Translations under genes and position numbers: made by a program
The notes under the pieces: generated by a model
Databases searched by the model: none
Seen by the model: the letters and a program-made list of their open reading frames with translations, nothing else
Told to the model about the DNA's origin: nothing
Shown: positions 10,015-20,694 of the stretch, piece after piece
Numbering within the stretch: position 1 is the stretch's first letter
Layout of the letters: every line of letters starts with the position of its first letter
Source: Sinorhizobium terangae
Lineage (GTDB): Bacteria; Pseudomonadota; Alphaproteobacteria; Rhizobiales; Rhizobiaceae
DNA: 64,000 nt
Reading direction: 5' to 3'
NCBI RefSeq assembly: GCF_009601505.1
Contig: NZ_WITC01000015.1
Location: 1 to 64,000, forward strand

Positions 10015-10505
10015 TGGCCGGTCTCTCGCAAGCCGTCAACTCGCTGTTCCTCAAGGAATTCGTCGGCGCGTTCTTCTTGTCCATGCGCTATTTCTTCAGG
10101 CCGAAGGCGACCGTGAACTATCCCTTCGAAAAGGGGCCGGTCAGCCCGCGTTTCCGCGGTGAGCATGCGCTCCGCCGTTATCCGAACGGGGAAGAGCGCT
10201 GCATCGCCTGCAAGCTGTGCGAGGCGATCTGTCCTGCCCAGGCAATCACCATCGAGGCCGGCCCGCGCCGCAACGACGGCACGCGCCGCACGGTGCGCTA
10301 CGACATCGACATGGTGAAGTGCATCTATTGCGGGTTCTGCCAGGAAGCCTGTCCGGTCGACGCCATCGTCGAGGGGCCGAACTTCGAATTCGCCACCGAA
10401 ACGCGTGAAGAGCTTTACTACGACAAGGAAAAGCTGCTCGCCAATGGCGACCGTTGGGAACGGGAAATCGCGCGCAACATCGCGATGGACTCGCCCTACC
10501 GCTGA
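10014..10505 (+). CDS. nuoI: NADH-quinone oxidoreductase subunit I
   Basis: Peripheral subunit with two [4Fe-4S] clusters, N6a and N6b, passing electrons to NuoB. The two ferredoxin motifs are [13 protein letters not shown] and [14 protein letters not shown]. The product is 163 residues, or 164 if translation starts at the ATG at 10011. GGAGG at 10003-10007 is better spaced for 10014. The N-terminal amphipathic helix ([19 protein letters not shown]) is the usual membrane-contact helix of this subunit. Confidence 0.96.
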   Translation: MAGLSQAVNSLFLKEFVGAFFLSMRYFFRPKATVNYPFEKGPVSPRFRGEHALRRYPNGEERCIACKLCEAICPAQAITIEAGPRRNDGTRRTVRYDIDMVKCIYCGFCQEACPVDAIVEGPNFEFATETREELYYDKEKLLANGDRWEREIARNIAMDSPYR

Positions 10506-10649
10506 GGCTATCTGCGTGACGCTGTATCGCGCCGCTTAAGAGCGACGCATGTGAAACAGGTATTGGGCGCCGGCCGGACCGTGTCCGGCTTTGCCCATGG
10601 AGTGGAGGCAGGCGCCTTCACGCCGAGCAAGACGAAAAAGGCACCGATC
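10506..10649. other. nuoI-nuoJ gap with a short hairpin
   Basis: The only sizeable gap inside the nuo operon (144 bases). It holds a perfect 7-bp inverted repeat, gccggac-cgt-gtccggc, at 10573-10589, followed by a short T stretch (tttg). This could be a weak attenuator or a processing site separating the peripheral and membrane halves of the operon. No gene is evident in it. Confidence 0.4.
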
Positions 10650-11264
10650 ATGGGTCTGCAGGTTCTTTTTTTCTATCTCTTTGCCTTCATTGCGGTGGCA
10701 TCGGCATTCATGGTCATTGCATCGAAGAACCCGGTTTATTCGGTTCTGTTCCTGATCCTGACCTTCTTCAACTCGGCGGGGCTCTTCCTGCTGACGGGGG
10801 CCGAGTTCCTGGCAATGATCCTGCTCGTCGTCTATGTCGGCGCGGTGGCGGTTCTGTTCCTGTTCGTCGTGATGATGCTCGACATCGATTTCGCGGAGCT
10901 GCGCGCGGGTGTGCTTGAATATGCGCCGATCGGCGCTCTGATCGGGTTGATCCTTGCGGCCGAACTCATCATCGTCGTCGGCGGCACGACCTTCTCGCCG
11001 GAAATCGCCAAGGGTATCGCGATGCCGATTCCGCCGGTAAGCGAGCGGACCAATACGGCCGCACTCGGCGACGTTCTCTACACACATTACATCTACTTCT
11101 TCCAAATCGCGGGGCTCGTGCTGCTCGTCGCCATGATCGGCGCCATCGTGCTGACGCTGCGCCACCGCCAGAACATCAAGCGCCAGAGCATTCCGCGGCA
11201 GGTTGCCCGCGCACCCGAGACCGCTGTCGAGGTGATCACGGTCAAGCCGGGGCAGGGCATCTAA
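10650..11264 (+). CDS. nuoJ: NADH-quinone oxidoreductase subunit J
   Basis: Membrane subunit of complex I, 204 residues, about five transmembrane helices. The third helix contains the family block [19 protein letters not shown], which includes the pi-bulge helix implicated in coupling. The ATG at 10650 gives the normal N-terminus ([11 protein letters not shown]); the frame is open for another 33 codons upstream but that stretch shows no family similarity and contains the hairpin described for the gap. Confidence 0.95.
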   Translation: MGLQVLFFYLFAFIAVASAFMVIASKNPVYSVLFLILTFFNSAGLFLLTGAEFLAMILLVVYVGAVAVLFLFVVMMLDIDFAELRAGVLEYAPIGALIGLILAAELIIVVGGTTFSPEIAKGIAMPIPPVSERTNTAALGDVLYTHYIYFFQIAGLVLLVAMIGAIVLTLRHRQNIKRQSIPRQVARAPETAVEVITVKPGQGI

Positions 11265-11292
11265 TCCGGACGCGAGGTCGAGGAACTACAAC

Positions 11293-11601
11293 ATGGAAAT
11301 CGGAATTTCCCACTATCTGACCGTCAGCGCCATCCTGTTCACGCTCGGCGTCTTCGGCATCTTTCTCAACCGGAAGAACGTCATCATCATCCTGATGTCG
11401 GTGGAACTGATCCTGCTCGCTGTCAATATCAACATGGTGGCCTTCTCGGCCTTCCTGAACGACATCACCGGCCAGGTCTTCGCGCTGTTCATTCTGACGG
11501 TGGCGGCCGCCGAAGCGGCTATCGGACTTGCAATTCTCGTCGTCTTCTATCGCAACCGCGGCTCGATCGACGTCGAAGACATCAACACGATGAAGGGCTG
11601 A
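11293..11601 (+). CDS. nuoK: NADH-quinone oxidoreductase subunit K
   Basis: Small membrane subunit, 102 residues with three transmembrane helices, homologous to MrpC of Na+/H+ antiporters. Two buried glutamates of the proton path are visible: VELILLAVN in helix 2 and [11 protein letters not shown] in helix 3. Ribosome binding site GAGGTCGAGGA. nuoL follows after 7 bases. Confidence 0.97.
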   Translation: MEIGISHYLTVSAILFTLGVFGIFLNRKNVIIILMSVELILLAVNINMVAFSAFLNDITGQVFALFILTVAAAEAAIGLAILVVFYRNRGSIDVEDINTMKG

Positions 11602-11608
11602 TTGGGCT

Positions 11609-13603
11609 ATGGACACCATTATCAAGGCTATCGTCTTTCTGCCTCTGATCGGCTTTCTCGTTGCTGGTCTTCTGGGCACGCAGATCGGTGCCAAGGCATC
11701 CGAATATGTGACAAGCGGGCTGATGGTTATCGCGGTCGCGCTGTCCTGGCTCGTTTTCTTCAACGTCGCGCTCGGCGAAGAGGAAATGCTCAAGGTTTCG
11801 GTACTGCGCTGGATCCAGTCCGGCAGCTTCGATGTCGAATGGGCCTTCCGTGTCGACACCCTGACGGCCGTCATGTTCGTGGTCGTCAACACGGTTTCGA
11901 CGCTGGTGCACATCTATTCGATCGGATACATGCATCATGATCCGAACCGGCCGCGTTTCTTCGCCTATCTGTCGCTCTTCACCTTCGCGATGCTGATGCT
12001 GATCACGTCGGACAATCTCCTGCAGATGTTCTTCGGCTGGGAAGGCGTGGGCCTTGCGTCCTATCTGCTGATCGGCTTCTGGTACAAGAAGCCTTCGGCC
12101 AACGCTGCGGCGATCAAGGCCTTCATAGTCAACCGCGTCGGTGACTTCGGCTTCTCGCTCGGCATCTTCCTGGTCTTCGTGCTTTTCGGTTCGATCAATC
12201 TCGAAACCGTTTTCGCCACCGCCCAGAGCTACCTGCCTGCAGAAGGCGCCGAAGCCGGGGAAGCCGTCATCACGCTCTTCGGTATGCATCTCGACAAAGC
12301 GAACGCCGTGACGGCTGCCTGCCTGCTGCTCTTCATGGGCGCGATGGGCAAGTCGGCGCAGTTCCTTCTGCACACATGGCTGCCGGATGCCATGGAAGGC
12401 CCGACCCCGGTGTCGGCCCTCATCCATGCCGCAACCATGGTCACCGCCGGCGTCTTCCTCGTCGCGCGCATGTCGCCGCTGTTCGAACTCTCGCCCGATG
12501 CATTGACGGTCGTCACGCTGATCGGCGCCATCACCGCCTTCTTTGCCGCGACCGTCGGCCTCGTTCAGAACGACATCAAGCGCGTCATCGCCTATTCGAC
12601 CTGCTCGCAGCTCGGCTACATGTTCGTGGCGCTCGGCGTCGGCGCCTATGGCGCCGCGATCTTCCACCTCTTCACGCATGCCTTCTTCAAGGCGCTCTTG
12701 TTCCTTGGTGCCGGTTCGGTGATCCACGCCGTCGATGGCGAGCAGGACATGCGCTACATGGGCGGCTTGCGCACACACATTCCGGTCACCTACTGGATGA
12801 TGTTCATCGGCACGATTGCGCTGACGGGCGTCGGCATTCCCGGAACCGTCATCGGCACGGCCGGCTTCTTCTCGAAGGATGCGATCATCGAGTCGACCTT
12901 CGCCTCGCATAGTGCCGTCTCTACCTTCGCCTTCATCCTTCTGGTAATCGCCGCTCTGTTCACGAGCTTCTATTCGTGGCGCCTGACGTTCATGACCTTC
13001 CACGGCAGACCGCGGGCTTCCTCGGATGTCATGCATCACGTCCATGAATCGCCGCAGGTGATGTTGGTGCCGCTTTATATCCTGGCCGCCGGCGCGCTTG
13101 TCGCGGGCTTCCTGTTCCACGATTATTTCTTCGGCCATCACTATGCCGAGTTCTGGCAGGGCTCTCTCTTCACGCTGCCGGAAAATGAAATTCTCGAGGA
13201 ATACCACCACGTTCCGCTGTGGGTGCGGTGGAGCCCGTTCGTGGCCATGGCGCTCGGCCTCTACACCGCCTGGTACATGTACATCCGCTCGCCGGAGACG
13301 CCGAAGTACCTCGCCAACCAGCACCGCGGTCTTTACCAGTTCCTGCTGAACAAGTGGTACTTCGACGAGCTCTACGATTTCCTGTTCGTTCGTACCGCCA
13401 AGCGCCTCGGCACCTTCCTCTGGAAGGAGGGTGACGGCCGGGTGATCGACGGCTTTGGACCGAACGGTGTTGCGGCGCGTGTCCTCGATGTAACCGATCG
13501 CGTCGTGCGGATGCAGACCGGTTACCTTTATCACTACGCGTTCGCCATGCTGATCGGCATCGCTGCGCTCGTTACATGGATGATGCTCGGGAGTTCTTTC
13601 TGA
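11609..13603 (+). CDS. nuoL: NADH-quinone oxidoreductase subunit L
   Basis: The most distal antiporter-like proton pump of complex I, 664 residues. It has about 14 core helices plus the long C-terminal lateral helix and final anchor. Typical blocks are [19 protein letters not shown], with the lysine-partner glutamate, [24 protein letters not shown], and the lysine-bearing [19 protein letters not shown]. Its TGA shares a base with the nuoM ATG (TGATG). Confidence 0.98.
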   Translation: MDTIIKAIVFLPLIGFLVAGLLGTQIGAKASEYVTSGLMVIAVALSWLVFFNVALGEEEMLKVSVLRWIQSGSFDVEWAFRVDTLTAVMFVVVNTVSTLVHIYSIGYMHHDPNRPRFFAYLSLFTFAMLMLITSDNLLQMFFGWEGVGLASYLLIGFWYKKPSANAAAIKAFIVNRVGDFGFSLGIFLVFVLFGSINLETVFATAQSYLPAEGAEAGEAVITLFGMHLDKANAVTAACLLLFMGAMGKSAQFLLHTWLPDAMEGPTPVSALIHAATMVTAGVFLVARMSPLFELSPDALTVVTLIGAITAFFAATVGLVQNDIKRVIAYSTCSQLGYMFVALGVGAYGAAIFHLFTHAFFKALLFLGAGSVIHAVDGEQDMRYMGGLRTHIPVTYWMMFIGTIALTGVGIPGTVIGTAGFFSKDAIIESTFASHSAVSTFAFILLVIAALFTSFYSWRLTFMTFHGRPRASSDVMHHVHESPQVMLVPLYILAAGALVAGFLFHDYFFGHHYAEFWQGSLFTLPENEILEEYHHVPLWVRWSPFVAMALGLYTAWYMYIRSPETPKYLANQHRGLYQFLLNKWYFDELYDFLFVRTAKRLGTFLWKEGDGRVIDGFGPNGVAARVLDVTDRVVRMQTGYLYHYAFAMLIGIAALVTWMMLGSSF

Positions 13604-15114
13604 TGACCGATTGGCCCGTACTTTCCGCGGTCACCTTCATGCCGCTCGTCGGCGTTCTGCTTCTCTTGCTGACAAGGGAAGACAGCGTCTACGGCCGCCG
13701 GAACATCCTGAACGTGTCGCTGCTGACGACGATCTTCACCTTCGCCGTCTCGCTCTACATCTGGTATCAGTTCGACCCCTCGAACCCGGGCTTCCAGATG
13801 GTCGAGAAGCGCGAGTGGCTCGGCACCGGCATCTCCTATCACCTCGGCATCGATGGCATTTCCGTGCTGTTCGTGCCGCTGACCGCCCTCTTGATGCCGT
13901 TCTGCGTGCTGGCGAGCTGGCTCACGATCGAGAAGCGCCTGAAGGAATACATGATCGCGTTTCTGATGCTGGAAACGCTGATGCTCGGCGTCTTCGTCTC
14001 GCTCGACATCGTGCTCTTCTACGTGTTTTTCGAAGCAGGCCTCATTCCGATGTTCATCATCATCGGCGTCTGGGGCGGCAGGGATCGCGTCTATGCGAGC
14101 TACAAGTTCTTCCTCTACACGCTGTTGGGCTCGGTGCTGATGCTGCTCGCCATCATGGCGATGTATTGGCAGGCCGGCACGACCGATATCACAGAACTGC
14201 TGGCCTACAAGTTCCCGCGCGAGATGCAGACCTGGCTATGGCTTGCCTTCTTCGCCTCCTTCGCGGTGAAGATGCCGATGTGGCCGGTGCACACCTGGCT
14301 TCCCGACGCGCACGTCCAGGCGCCGACTGCGGGGTCGGTCATTCTGGCTGGCATCCTCTTGAAGCTCGGCGGCTACGGCTTCCTGCGCTTCTCGCTGCCG
14401 ATGTTCCCGCTCGCGTCGGACTATTTCGCGCCGTTCGTGTTCACGCTGTCGATCGTCGCGATCATCTACACCTCGCTGGTGGCGATGATGCAGACCGATA
14501 TCAAGAAGCTGATCGCCTATTCCTCGGTGGCGCACATGGGCTATGTCACCATGGGCACGTTTGCCGCCAATACGCAGGGCGTGCAGGGCGCAATCTTCCA
14601 GATGCTGTCGCACGGCATCGTCTCGGGAGCGCTCTTCCTTTGCGTCGGCGTCGTCTATGACCGCCTGCACACCCGCGAGATCGCGGCCTACGGCGGCCTC
14701 GTCAATAACATGCCGAAATACGCGGTCGCCTTCATGGTCTTCACCATGGCGAACGTCGGCCTTCCCGGGACCTCGGGCTTCGTCGGCGAAGTGCTGACGC
14801 TGGTGGGTGCCTTCCGCGCCAATACCTGGGTCGCCTTGTTCGCCACCAGCGGCGTCATTCTCTCGGCCGCCTATGCGCTCTGGCTCTATCGCCGGGTGAT
14901 TTTCGGTGCGCTCGAGAAGGAAAGCCTGAAGGCGCTCCTCGATCTATCGGCACGTGAGAAGCTTATCCTCTATCCGCTGGTGATTCTGACGATCTTCTTC
15001 GGTGTCTATCCGGCACCGGTCTTCGATGCGACCGCGGCCTCCGTGGATCTGCTCGTAAACAACTACTCCGCAGCCCTGCAGGCAGCGCAAGACGTTGCGC
15101 TTTCGGTGCAATGA
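13603..15114 (+). CDS. nuoM: NADH-quinone oxidoreductase subunit M
   Basis: Second antiporter-like proton pump of the membrane arm; 503 residues, about 14 helices. Typical blocks are [21 protein letters not shown], with the conserved glutamate of helix 5, [21 protein letters not shown], and [19 protein letters not shown] with the channel lysine. The start at 13603 overlaps the nuoL stop by one base; an in-frame ATG at 13576 lies inside nuoL and is unlikely. Confidence 0.97.
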   Translation: MTDWPVLSAVTFMPLVGVLLLLLTREDSVYGRRNILNVSLLTTIFTFAVSLYIWYQFDPSNPGFQMVEKREWLGTGISYHLGIDGISVLFVPLTALLMPFCVLASWLTIEKRLKEYMIAFLMLETLMLGVFVSLDIVLFYVFFEAGLIPMFIIIGVWGGRDRVYASYKFFLYTLLGSVLMLLAIMAMYWQAGTTDITELLAYKFPREMQTWLWLAFFASFAVKMPMWPVHTWLPDAHVQAPTAGSVILAGILLKLGGYGFLRFSLPMFPLASDYFAPFVFTLSIVAIIYTSLVAMMQTDIKKLIAYSSVAHMGYVTMGTFAANTQGVQGAIFQMLSHGIVSGALFLCVGVVYDRLHTREIAAYGGLVNNMPKYAVAFMVFTMANVGLPGTSGFVGEVLTLVGAFRANTWVALFATSGVILSAAYALWLYRRVIFGALEKESLKALLDLSAREKLILYPLVILTIFFGVYPAPVFDATAASVDLLVNNYSAALQAAQDVALSVQ

Positions 15115-15133
15115 CCACAGGACGTGACTGGAC

Positions 15134-16579
15134 ATGACTGCTGAAACCCTCTTCGCAAGCCTGCAACTCTCGGTTCCCGAGCTGATCCTCGCGGCCGGCG
15201 CGATGGTGCTATTGATGATTGGCGTCTTTTCGAACGAAAGGTCGTCCACGCCAACCGTAACCGGACTTGCCGTCGCACTGCTGATCATCGCCGGGCTGTG
15301 GCTCGTCCTGAAGACAGGCGAGGGTGAGGCCTATGGCGGCGCCTTCCTTTCCGATCCCTTCGCCAAGTTCATGAAGGTCCTGGCGCTGATCGGCTCGATT
15401 ACGGCGATGGTGATGACCGTCGGTCATGCCCGTTCGACCCAGATCGACCGCTTCGAGTTTCCGGTGCTGCTGGTGCTGGCGACCCTCGGCATGCTGCTGA
15501 TGATCTCCGCGAACGACCTGATCTCGCTCTACCTGTCGCTGGAGCTGCAGTCGCTGGCGCTCTATGTCGTGGCGGCGATCAATCGTGACAGCGTCCGTTC
15601 GACGGAAGCCGGGTTGAAATACTTCGTTCTCGGCGCCCTGTCGTCGGGCATGCTGCTTTACGGCATGTCGCTCGTCTACGGCTTCACCGGCCATACCGGT
15701 TTCGACGAGATCGCCGCGGCCCTTACGGCGGAAGGCCGTTCGCTGGGCCTCGTTTTTGGTCTGGCCTTCATCCTCGCGGGCCTAGCCTTCAAGATTTCCG
15801 CGGTTCCGTTCCACATGTGGACGCCGGACGTCTATGAAGGCGCACCGACCCCGGTCACCGCCTTCTTCGCAGCCGCACCGAAGGTCGCGGCGATGTCGAT
15901 CCTCGTTCGCATCGTCATCAATGCCTTCGAACCGGTGGTCGCGGACTGGCAGCAGATCGTCGTTTTCATCTCGATCGCTTCCATGCTGCTCGGCGCTTTC
16001 GCGGCAATCGGCCAGAGGAACATCAAGCGGCTGATGGCGTATTCGTCGATCGGTCACATGGGTTATGCGCTGGTCGGTCTTGCGGCTGGCTCGATGGCGG
16101 GCGTGCGCGGCGTGATCCTCTACATGCTGATCTACATGATCATGACGCTCGGCACCTTCGCCTGCATTCTCGCCATGCGCCGCAAGGAAGGCGAGCACGT
16201 CGAGAATATCGATGACCTTGCCGGCCTCTCGCAGACCAATCCGTTTATGGCGACGGCTTTGACGATCCTGATGTTCTCGCTGGCAGGCATCCCGCCGCTC
16301 GCAGGCTTCTTCGCGAAGTATTTCGTGTTCGTCGCCGCCATCGAGGCGCATCTCTACGCGCTCGCGATCATCGGCGTGCTCGCGTCTGTCGTCGGTGCCT
16401 ATTATTACCTGCGCGTCATCAAGGTCATGTGGTTCGATGAGGCCAAGGGTGAGTTCGCGCGCACCGCCGGCGAACTGCGCCTTGTCTTCGGCCTCTCCGG
16501 TCTGTTCGTTCTCGGATACGTGCTGATCGGCGGACCGCTCGGAAGCGCCGCGGAAGTTGCGGCGCGGACCTTCTTTTGA
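15134..16579 (+). CDS. nuoN: NADH-quinone oxidoreductase subunit N
   Basis: Third antiporter-like subunit of complex I; last gene of the nuo operon. 481 residues, about 14 helices. The half-channel blocks [38 protein letters not shown] and [22 protein letters not shown] are present, with conserved glutamate and lysines. Its TGA overlaps the TTG start of birA by three bases. Confidence 0.97.
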   Translation: MTAETLFASLQLSVPELILAAGAMVLLMIGVFSNERSSTPTVTGLAVALLIIAGLWLVLKTGEGEAYGGAFLSDPFAKFMKVLALIGSITAMVMTVGHARSTQIDRFEFPVLLVLATLGMLLMISANDLISLYLSLELQSLALYVVAAINRDSVRSTEAGLKYFVLGALSSGMLLYGMSLVYGFTGHTGFDEIAAALTAEGRSLGLVFGLAFILAGLAFKISAVPFHMWTPDVYEGAPTPVTAFFAAAPKVAAMSILVRIVINAFEPVVADWQQIVVFISIASMLLGAFAAIGQRNIKRLMAYSSIGHMGYALVGLAAGSMAGVRGVILYMLIYMIMTLGTFACILAMRRKEGEHVENIDDLAGLSQTNPFMATALTILMFSLAGIPPLAGFFAKYFVFVAAIEAHLYALAIIGVLASVVGAYYYLRVIKVMWFDEAKGEFARTAGELRLVFGLSGLFVLGYVLIGGPLGSAAEVAARTFF

Positions 16580-17343
16580 CCGGCGGGAAGGGCGGCGGCC
16601 GGATTTCGCCTGACGACTTCCGGCATGTTGCGCTTGCCGAGACCATCTCGACCAACAGCGAGTGTCTGGCGAAGGCGCGCGAAGGTGATCCCGGCAATCT
16701 CTGGATCACCGCCGGCCGGCAGACGGGCGGCCGCGGCCGTCGCGGCCGCGCATGGGTTTCCGAGCCCGGCAACCTCTACGCATCGCTGCTTCTCATCGAT
16801 CCGGCGCCGATTGCGCGATTGCATTCGCTGCCGCTTGCCGTCGCGGTGGCCGCGCATCGGGCGATCCGGACAGTAATGCCGCCGGCCGCGGCGCCGGTGG
16901 AAATCAAATGGCCGAACGACATCCTCGTCGATGGCAAGAAGGTATGCGGCATTCTTCTTGAAGGAGAGGAACTTGCCGACGGCCGCCGGGCACTGGTCAT
17001 CGGCATCGGGGTAAATGTCGGCATCGCACCTGAAGGAGCGCTCTACCCCGCGACGTCACTTCGTCGCGAGGGGGCGTCGGCGTCGCCGGATGAGCTGTTC
17101 GCACATCTTTTTCTCGCTGTGGCCGAGATGCTCTCGCTCTGGGACCGCGGCGCAGGCATCGCCAAGATCATCGAGCTCTGGCGTGCGGCGGCGCGGGGGA
17201 TCGGCGAGACGATCACCGTCAACCTGCCGGATCGGTCGCTTTCGGGCCGCTTTGCCGGTATTGATCAGGACGGCCGGTTGTTGCTCGACACGGGATCCGG
17301 CACCCAGCAGGCGATTGCCGCCGGTGATGTATTTTTTGGATGA
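16576..17343 (+). CDS. birA: Biotin--[acetyl-CoA-carboxylase] ligase
   Basis: Activates biotin with ATP and transfers it to the lysine of biotin carboxyl carrier proteins. The 255-residue product has the biotinyl-AMP loop as [15 protein letters not shown] and the block [19 protein letters not shown]. It lacks the N-terminal helix-turn-helix of E. coli BirA, so it is the enzyme-only form and not a repressor. The start is a TTG inside the nuoN stop codon (TTGA); no in-frame ATG precedes the conserved region, so coupling to nuoN is likely. Confidence 0.93.
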   Translation: MTGGKGGGRISPDDFRHVALAETISTNSECLAKAREGDPGNLWITAGRQTGGRGRRGRAWVSEPGNLYASLLLIDPAPIARLHSLPLAVAVAAHRAIRTVMPPAAAPVEIKWPNDILVDGKKVCGILLEGEELADGRRALVIGIGVNVGIAPEGALYPATSLRREGASASPDELFAHLFLAVAEMLSLWDRGAGIAKIIELWRAAARGIGETITVNLPDRSLSGRFAGIDQDGRLLLDTGSGTQQAIAAGDVFFG

Positions 17344-17368
17344 TTGAAGAATAGGGGCGCGCAACGAT

Positions 17369-19036
17369 ATGGCGCAGGAAGAAGAACTGGTGTTCTTGCC
17401 GCTTGGCGGCGTCGGCGAAATAGGCATGAACCTCGGCCTTTATGGCTATGGCCGGCCCGGCAACCGCCAGTGGATCATGGTCGATTGCGGTGTGACTTTC
17501 CCCGGCCCGGAACTGCCCGGCGTCGAACTGGTCTTGCCGGACATCGCCTTCCTCGCCGAGGAGCGCCGCAATCTGAAGGCGATCATCATCACGCACGCGC
17601 ATGAGGACCACTATGGTGCGTTGAACGACCTTTGGCCGGGCCTCAACGTTCCGGTCTATGCTTCGCCCTTCACCGCCGGCATGCTCGAGGCGAAGCGCGA
17701 TTTCGAAAAAAGCCGCGGCGAAATTCCGGTCACGATCTTCAAGCAGGGGGACCGGATCAATGTCGGCCCCTTCAGCATCGAGGCAATCGGCGTCAACCAT
17801 TCGATCCCTGAGCCGATGTCGCTCGTCATCCGCACGCCGCTCGGCACTATCGTGCACACGGGCGACTGGAAGATCGATCTTGAGCCGTCGCTCGGCCCGA
17901 TCACGGACGAAGCGCGTTTCCGCCAGATCGGCGAGGAAGGCGTGTTGGCGCTCGTCTGCGACTCCACCAACGCGCTTCGCGACGGCGTTTCGCCATCCGA
18001 ACAACAGGTTTCTGAAAGTCTCGCCAAGATCATCGCGAATGCTGAAGGTCGTGTCGGCATCACCACATTCTCCTCGAATGTCGGCCGGATCCGCTCTGTC
18101 GCCGAAGCGGCGGAGGCAGCGGGCAGGGAGGTTCTGCTGCTCGGCAGTTCGATGAAGCGCGTTGTGGACGTCGCCAGGGACCTCGGCCTGATGGAAGGTC
18201 TGAAGCCGTTCCTGGCTGAGGACGAGTTCGGCTATATTCCGCGCGACAAGGTCGTCGTGATCCTGACCGGCAGCCAAGGGGAGCCGCGGGCGGCGCTCGC
18301 CAAGATCGCCCGGGATGAGATGCGCAATGTAGCGTTTTCGGCGGGTGACACGATCGTCTTCTCGTCGCGTACCATTCCAGGAAACGAGAAGGCGATCAAC
18401 GACATCAAGAATGGTCTGATCGAGCAGGGCATTCACATCATTACCGACAGCGAGGCGCTCGTGCATGTTTCCGGCCACCCACGGCGCAACGAGCTGCAGC
18501 AGATGTACCAGTGGGTCAAGCCGCAGATCGTCGTGCCCGTCCACGGCGAGGCAGCCCACCTGACCGCACATGCCGAACTGGCGCTGCACTCCGGTATCGC
18601 TAGTGTGCCGCGGCTGCGCAATGGTGAAATCCTGCGCCTGGCACCCGGCCCAGCGGAGGTGATCGACCAGGCGCCGCACGGTCGCATCTACAAGGACGGA
18701 ACGTTGATCGGCGACTTCGACGAGATGGGCATCGGCGAGCGGCGTAAGCTTTCCTTCGCCGGCCACGTCTCCGTCAATGTCGTGCTCGACAATCGCTATG
18801 ATTTCCTCGGTGATCCGGATGTCGTACCGATCGGACTTCCGGAATTCGACGACGAGGGCGAGGATATGGGCGATACGCTCTACGACGCTGTGCTCGGCGC
18901 GGTGGAAAGTATCCCTCGGGCAAAGCGGAAGGATCTCGCCATGTTGCAGGAAGCGGTTCGCCGCGCTGTGCGCAGTACCGCCAATCAGGTATGGGGCAAG
19001 AAGCCGGTTGTCACGGTTTTTGTTACCAAAGTCTGA
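17369..19036 (+). CDS. rnj: Ribonuclease J
   Basis: Metallo-beta-lactamase/beta-CASP ribonuclease with 5'-3' exonuclease and endonuclease activity in RNA decay and rRNA maturation. The 555-residue protein has the zinc motif H76-A-H78-E-D80-H81, further metal-site blocks NHSIPEPM and HTGDWKID, and the beta-CASP block VHVSGHPRRNELQQM. Rhizobia have a single RNase J beside RNase E. The gene follows birA by 25 bases in an order also seen in other Rhizobiaceae, as far as I recall. Confidence 0.93.
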   Translation: MAQEEELVFLPLGGVGEIGMNLGLYGYGRPGNRQWIMVDCGVTFPGPELPGVELVLPDIAFLAEERRNLKAIIITHAHEDHYGALNDLWPGLNVPVYASPFTAGMLEAKRDFEKSRGEIPVTIFKQGDRINVGPFSIEAIGVNHSIPEPMSLVIRTPLGTIVHTGDWKIDLEPSLGPITDEARFRQIGEEGVLALVCDSTNALRDGVSPSEQQVSESLAKIIANAEGRVGITTFSSNVGRIRSVAEAAEAAGREVLLLGSSMKRVVDVARDLGLMEGLKPFLAEDEFGYIPRDKVVVILTGSQGEPRAALAKIARDEMRNVAFSAGDTIVFSSRTIPGNEKAINDIKNGLIEQGIHIITDSEALVHVSGHPRRNELQQMYQWVKPQIVVPVHGEAAHLTAHAELALHSGIASVPRLRNGEILRLAPGPAEVIDQAPHGRIYKDGTLIGDFDEMGIGERRKLSFAGHVSVNVVLDNRYDFLGDPDVVPIGLPEFDDEGEDMGDTLYDAVLGAVESIPRAKRKDLAMLQEAVRRAVRSTANQVWGKKPVVTVFVTKV

Positions 19037-19096
19037 TTTCCCCACCTGAAGGCGCGACGTAATCCACTGCGGAGCCTCGAAGGAAGGGAGCATTCG

Positions 19097-19501
19097 ATGT
19101 TGGGAAGGGTAAATCATGTGGCGATCGCCGTGCCGGATTTGGCAACGGCGGCTGAAAGTTACCGTACGATGCTCGGCGCAAACGTCACCGAGCCGCAGGC
19201 GCTTCCCGAGCACGGTGTCACGGTCGTGTTCGTAACGCTCCCGAATACGAAGGTGGAACTGCTGGAGCCGTTGGGCGCGGCATCCCCGATTGCCGCTTTT
19301 CTTGCGAAGAACCCTGCGGGCGGCATGCACCACATCTGCTATGAGGTGGCGGACATCATTGCGGCTCGCGACCGGTTGAAGGAGGCGGGAGCGCGGGTGC
19401 TCGGCGATGGCACGCCAAAAATCGGCGCCCATGGCAAACCGGTTCTGTTCCTGCACCCTAAGGACTTTCAAGGCACCTTGATCGAACTGGAAGAGGTGTG
19501 A
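19097..19501 (+). CDS. mce: Methylmalonyl-CoA epimerase
   Basis: Interconverts (2R)- and (2S)-methylmalonyl-CoA in propionyl-CoA and polyhydroxyalkanoate metabolism. The 134-residue vicinal-oxygen-chelate protein has the first metal-ligand block NHVAIAVPDL, the central AGGMHHICYEV with the next histidine, and ends LIELEEV with the last glutamate ligand. The length is typical. Ribosome binding site GAAGGAAGGGAG just upstream. Partner mutase genes are not in this window. Confidence 0.9.
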   Translation: MLGRVNHVAIAVPDLATAAESYRTMLGANVTEPQALPEHGVTVVFVTLPNTKVELLEPLGAASPIAAFLAKNPAGGMHHICYEVADIIAARDRLKEAGARVLGDGTPKIGAHGKPVLFLHPKDFQGTLIELEEV

Positions 19502-19567
19502 CAGTCGGGCGCGGCCCACTTGTTTGCCGGCCGGGCTGAGTGGCGCTATAAGGCGGACGCGATGGCC

Positions 19568-19630
19568 TTGCAGCAATTCAAAGTGCGACAGCGTCCTCTG
19601 CGCGTCTGATCAGACGCGCGGCGCTGCAGG
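19568..19630 (+). repeat. Rhizobial mosaic palindromic repeat, copy 1
   Basis: It shares the module tgcagcaattcaaagtg..acagcg with copies at 47613-47674, 55433-55479 and, reversed, 30019-30043. The centre is a perfect 18-base palindrome cgcgtctga-tcagacgcg at 19601-19618, flanked by gacagcg/cggcgctg arms. This fits the short intergenic mosaic elements (RIME-like) dispersed in rhizobial chromosomes. It lies between mce and the next small gene. Confidence 0.8.
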
Positions 19631-19660
19631 GCCATCCAGCGATAAGAATTGAGACCTGCA

Positions 19661-19930
19661 ATGTCCGTTTTTTCGACCCTTGCTATCTATTTCATCATCT
19701 GGTGGCTCACGCTCTTTGCCGTTCTGCCGCTGGGAGTGCGCACGCAAGCGGAGGAAAACGATGTCGTGCCCGGCAGTGTCGAAAGCGCTCCCGCGCGGTT
19801 CCGCGCCCTGCGCGTCGTGCTGCTGACCACCGCCATCGCTGCTGCCATTCACCTCGGCTGGTATTTCGTTTCGGTCAAACTGGGATACGGGATCGATTCC
19901 ATCCCGCGTTTCGCGCCGAAATTTTATTGA
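19661..19930 (+). CDS. DUF1467-type small membrane protein
   Basis: An 89-residue protein with two predicted transmembrane helices (about 6-25 and 52-74), an aromatic first helix (IYFIIWWLTLFAVLPLGVRT) and a short polar loop with QAEENDVVPGS. This pattern matches the DUF1467 family of alphaproteobacteria, whose function is unknown. It commonly sits between mce and proS. The start at 19661 is the only ATG before the first helix. Confidence 0.8.
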   Translation: MSVFSTLAIYFIIWWLTLFAVLPLGVRTQAEENDVVPGSVESAPARFRALRVVLLTTAIAAAIHLGWYFVSVKLGYGIDSIPRFAPKFY

Positions 19931-20153
19931 ATGGCTGCCGAGGCCTACTGCGAATTGCCGATGGGCAAAAATCGTGCCAGCGGGCAAAAGCCCGCCGCCA
20001 AATTCGCAGTTGAATATTTGTTTTCTCGCAGTTCCGAGGGAGAACGGGTGGCGCCGACGCCGGGACCCAAGCGGCAACGAAAATTCTCGGGTTGACTGCC
20101 AGAGAATTGACATATTTCAACAGTGCTTCGGTGAAAGGGAGGCTGCGAAAAGC

Positions 20154-20186
20154 AAAAAAAAACAAGGCGTAAAGCCTTGTTTTCTA
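20154..20186. terminator. Strong hairpin terminator, mainly minus strand
   Basis: An 8-bp stem (20161-20168 with 20174-20181) extends by A-T pairs and has a run of nine A on the left, i.e. a T-tract for minus-strand transcripts, and TTTT on the right. It would end the minus-strand sRNA efficiently and could also stop plus-strand read-through from mce and the DUF1467 gene. Confidence 0.8.
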
Positions 20187-20303
20187 AGTTTCGCGTGATC
20201 TTTAATCCGTTTCCGGCGGCAGCGAACGAGCGCGCCTAAGATCTTATCCTCCCAAGACTTGACCGCGAATTCCGGCAAGAATTTGGTCTTCTTGCCTGTT
20301 TTG
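20154..20303 (-). ncRNA. Candidate trans-acting sRNA (alpha-r9/Smr9C-like)
   Basis: On the minus strand a stem-loop at about 20290-20254 (aagac..gtctt outer arms, gacc..ggtc and aattc..gaatt inner arms) is followed by a Rho-independent terminator: aacaaggc/gccttgtt stem at 20161-20181, then nine T residues on the minus strand. From memory, the S. meliloti sRNA Smr9C of the alpha-r9 family is encoded between the same gene pair (a small hypothetical gene and proS) and is about 150 bases long; I could not check this. The 5' end is estimated. Confidence 0.55.
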
Positions 20304-20383
20304 TGAGCCGAAATTAGCTCAAACATTGGGCGCTGTCATCTGCTTTTTTTGCATTTTTGCTACAGTCCGGTAATTTTTTTCCG

Positions 20384-20413
20384 TTGACAGGAGCCGTCCT
20401 TGTTCTGTTACTA
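20384..20413 (+). promoter_or_regulatory. Possible proS promoter
   Basis: A perfect TTGACA at 20384-20389 is followed after 18 bases by TTACTA. The -10 is weak and no start-site data exist, so this is only a candidate. Confidence 0.25.
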
Positions 20414-20694
20414 CCGTGCTCTTTTGACGCAGGCCAGCCCCGCGCATTTCCCACCAAACGCCATCTATTATGTGGTTTTCTTCCCGCTGCGGCAGGGTTT
20501 TCATCCGCGCGCGAAGCGGTTATGAACGCTGAGCTCGAAATGCTTTCCACCGGCCGTGTCGGAGGAGAAATTCAAGAGTACGATCGCAATGGGCTAAGCC
20601 GCTTCTCCTTGCTCGGGCGAAGGTGGCCGAAGCACAACGTCATTTCGCCCGAATCCGCCGATAGTGCGAAGTCCACCAAGTTCTGGAACCTGTC

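Larger units (their letters stand above)
19931..20694. other. Long intergenic region before proS
   Basis: About 760 bases without a convincing protein gene. It contains a minus-strand sRNA candidate with its terminator (20154-20303) and a possible proS promoter with TTGACA at 20384-20389. If that promoter is used, the proS mRNA has a leader of roughly 270 bases. I see no recognisable T-box or riboswitch in it. Confidence 0.6.

Noticed and set aside
10851-10865. GTTC-tgttcct-GTTC match to the LexA consensus
   Set aside because: It lies in the middle of nuoJ coding sequence, inside codons for a Val/Leu/Phe-rich helix; expected by chance in such repeats of gttc.
17219-19576. 785-codon minus-strand frame across rnj and mce
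   Set aside because: Spans two clear plus-strand genes and their gap; no start signal and no recognisable protein features.
20117-20326. 69-codon minus-strand frame in the sRNA region
   Set aside because: It runs through the terminator hairpin, so it cannot be a normal gene on the same transcript; the RNA interpretation is better.
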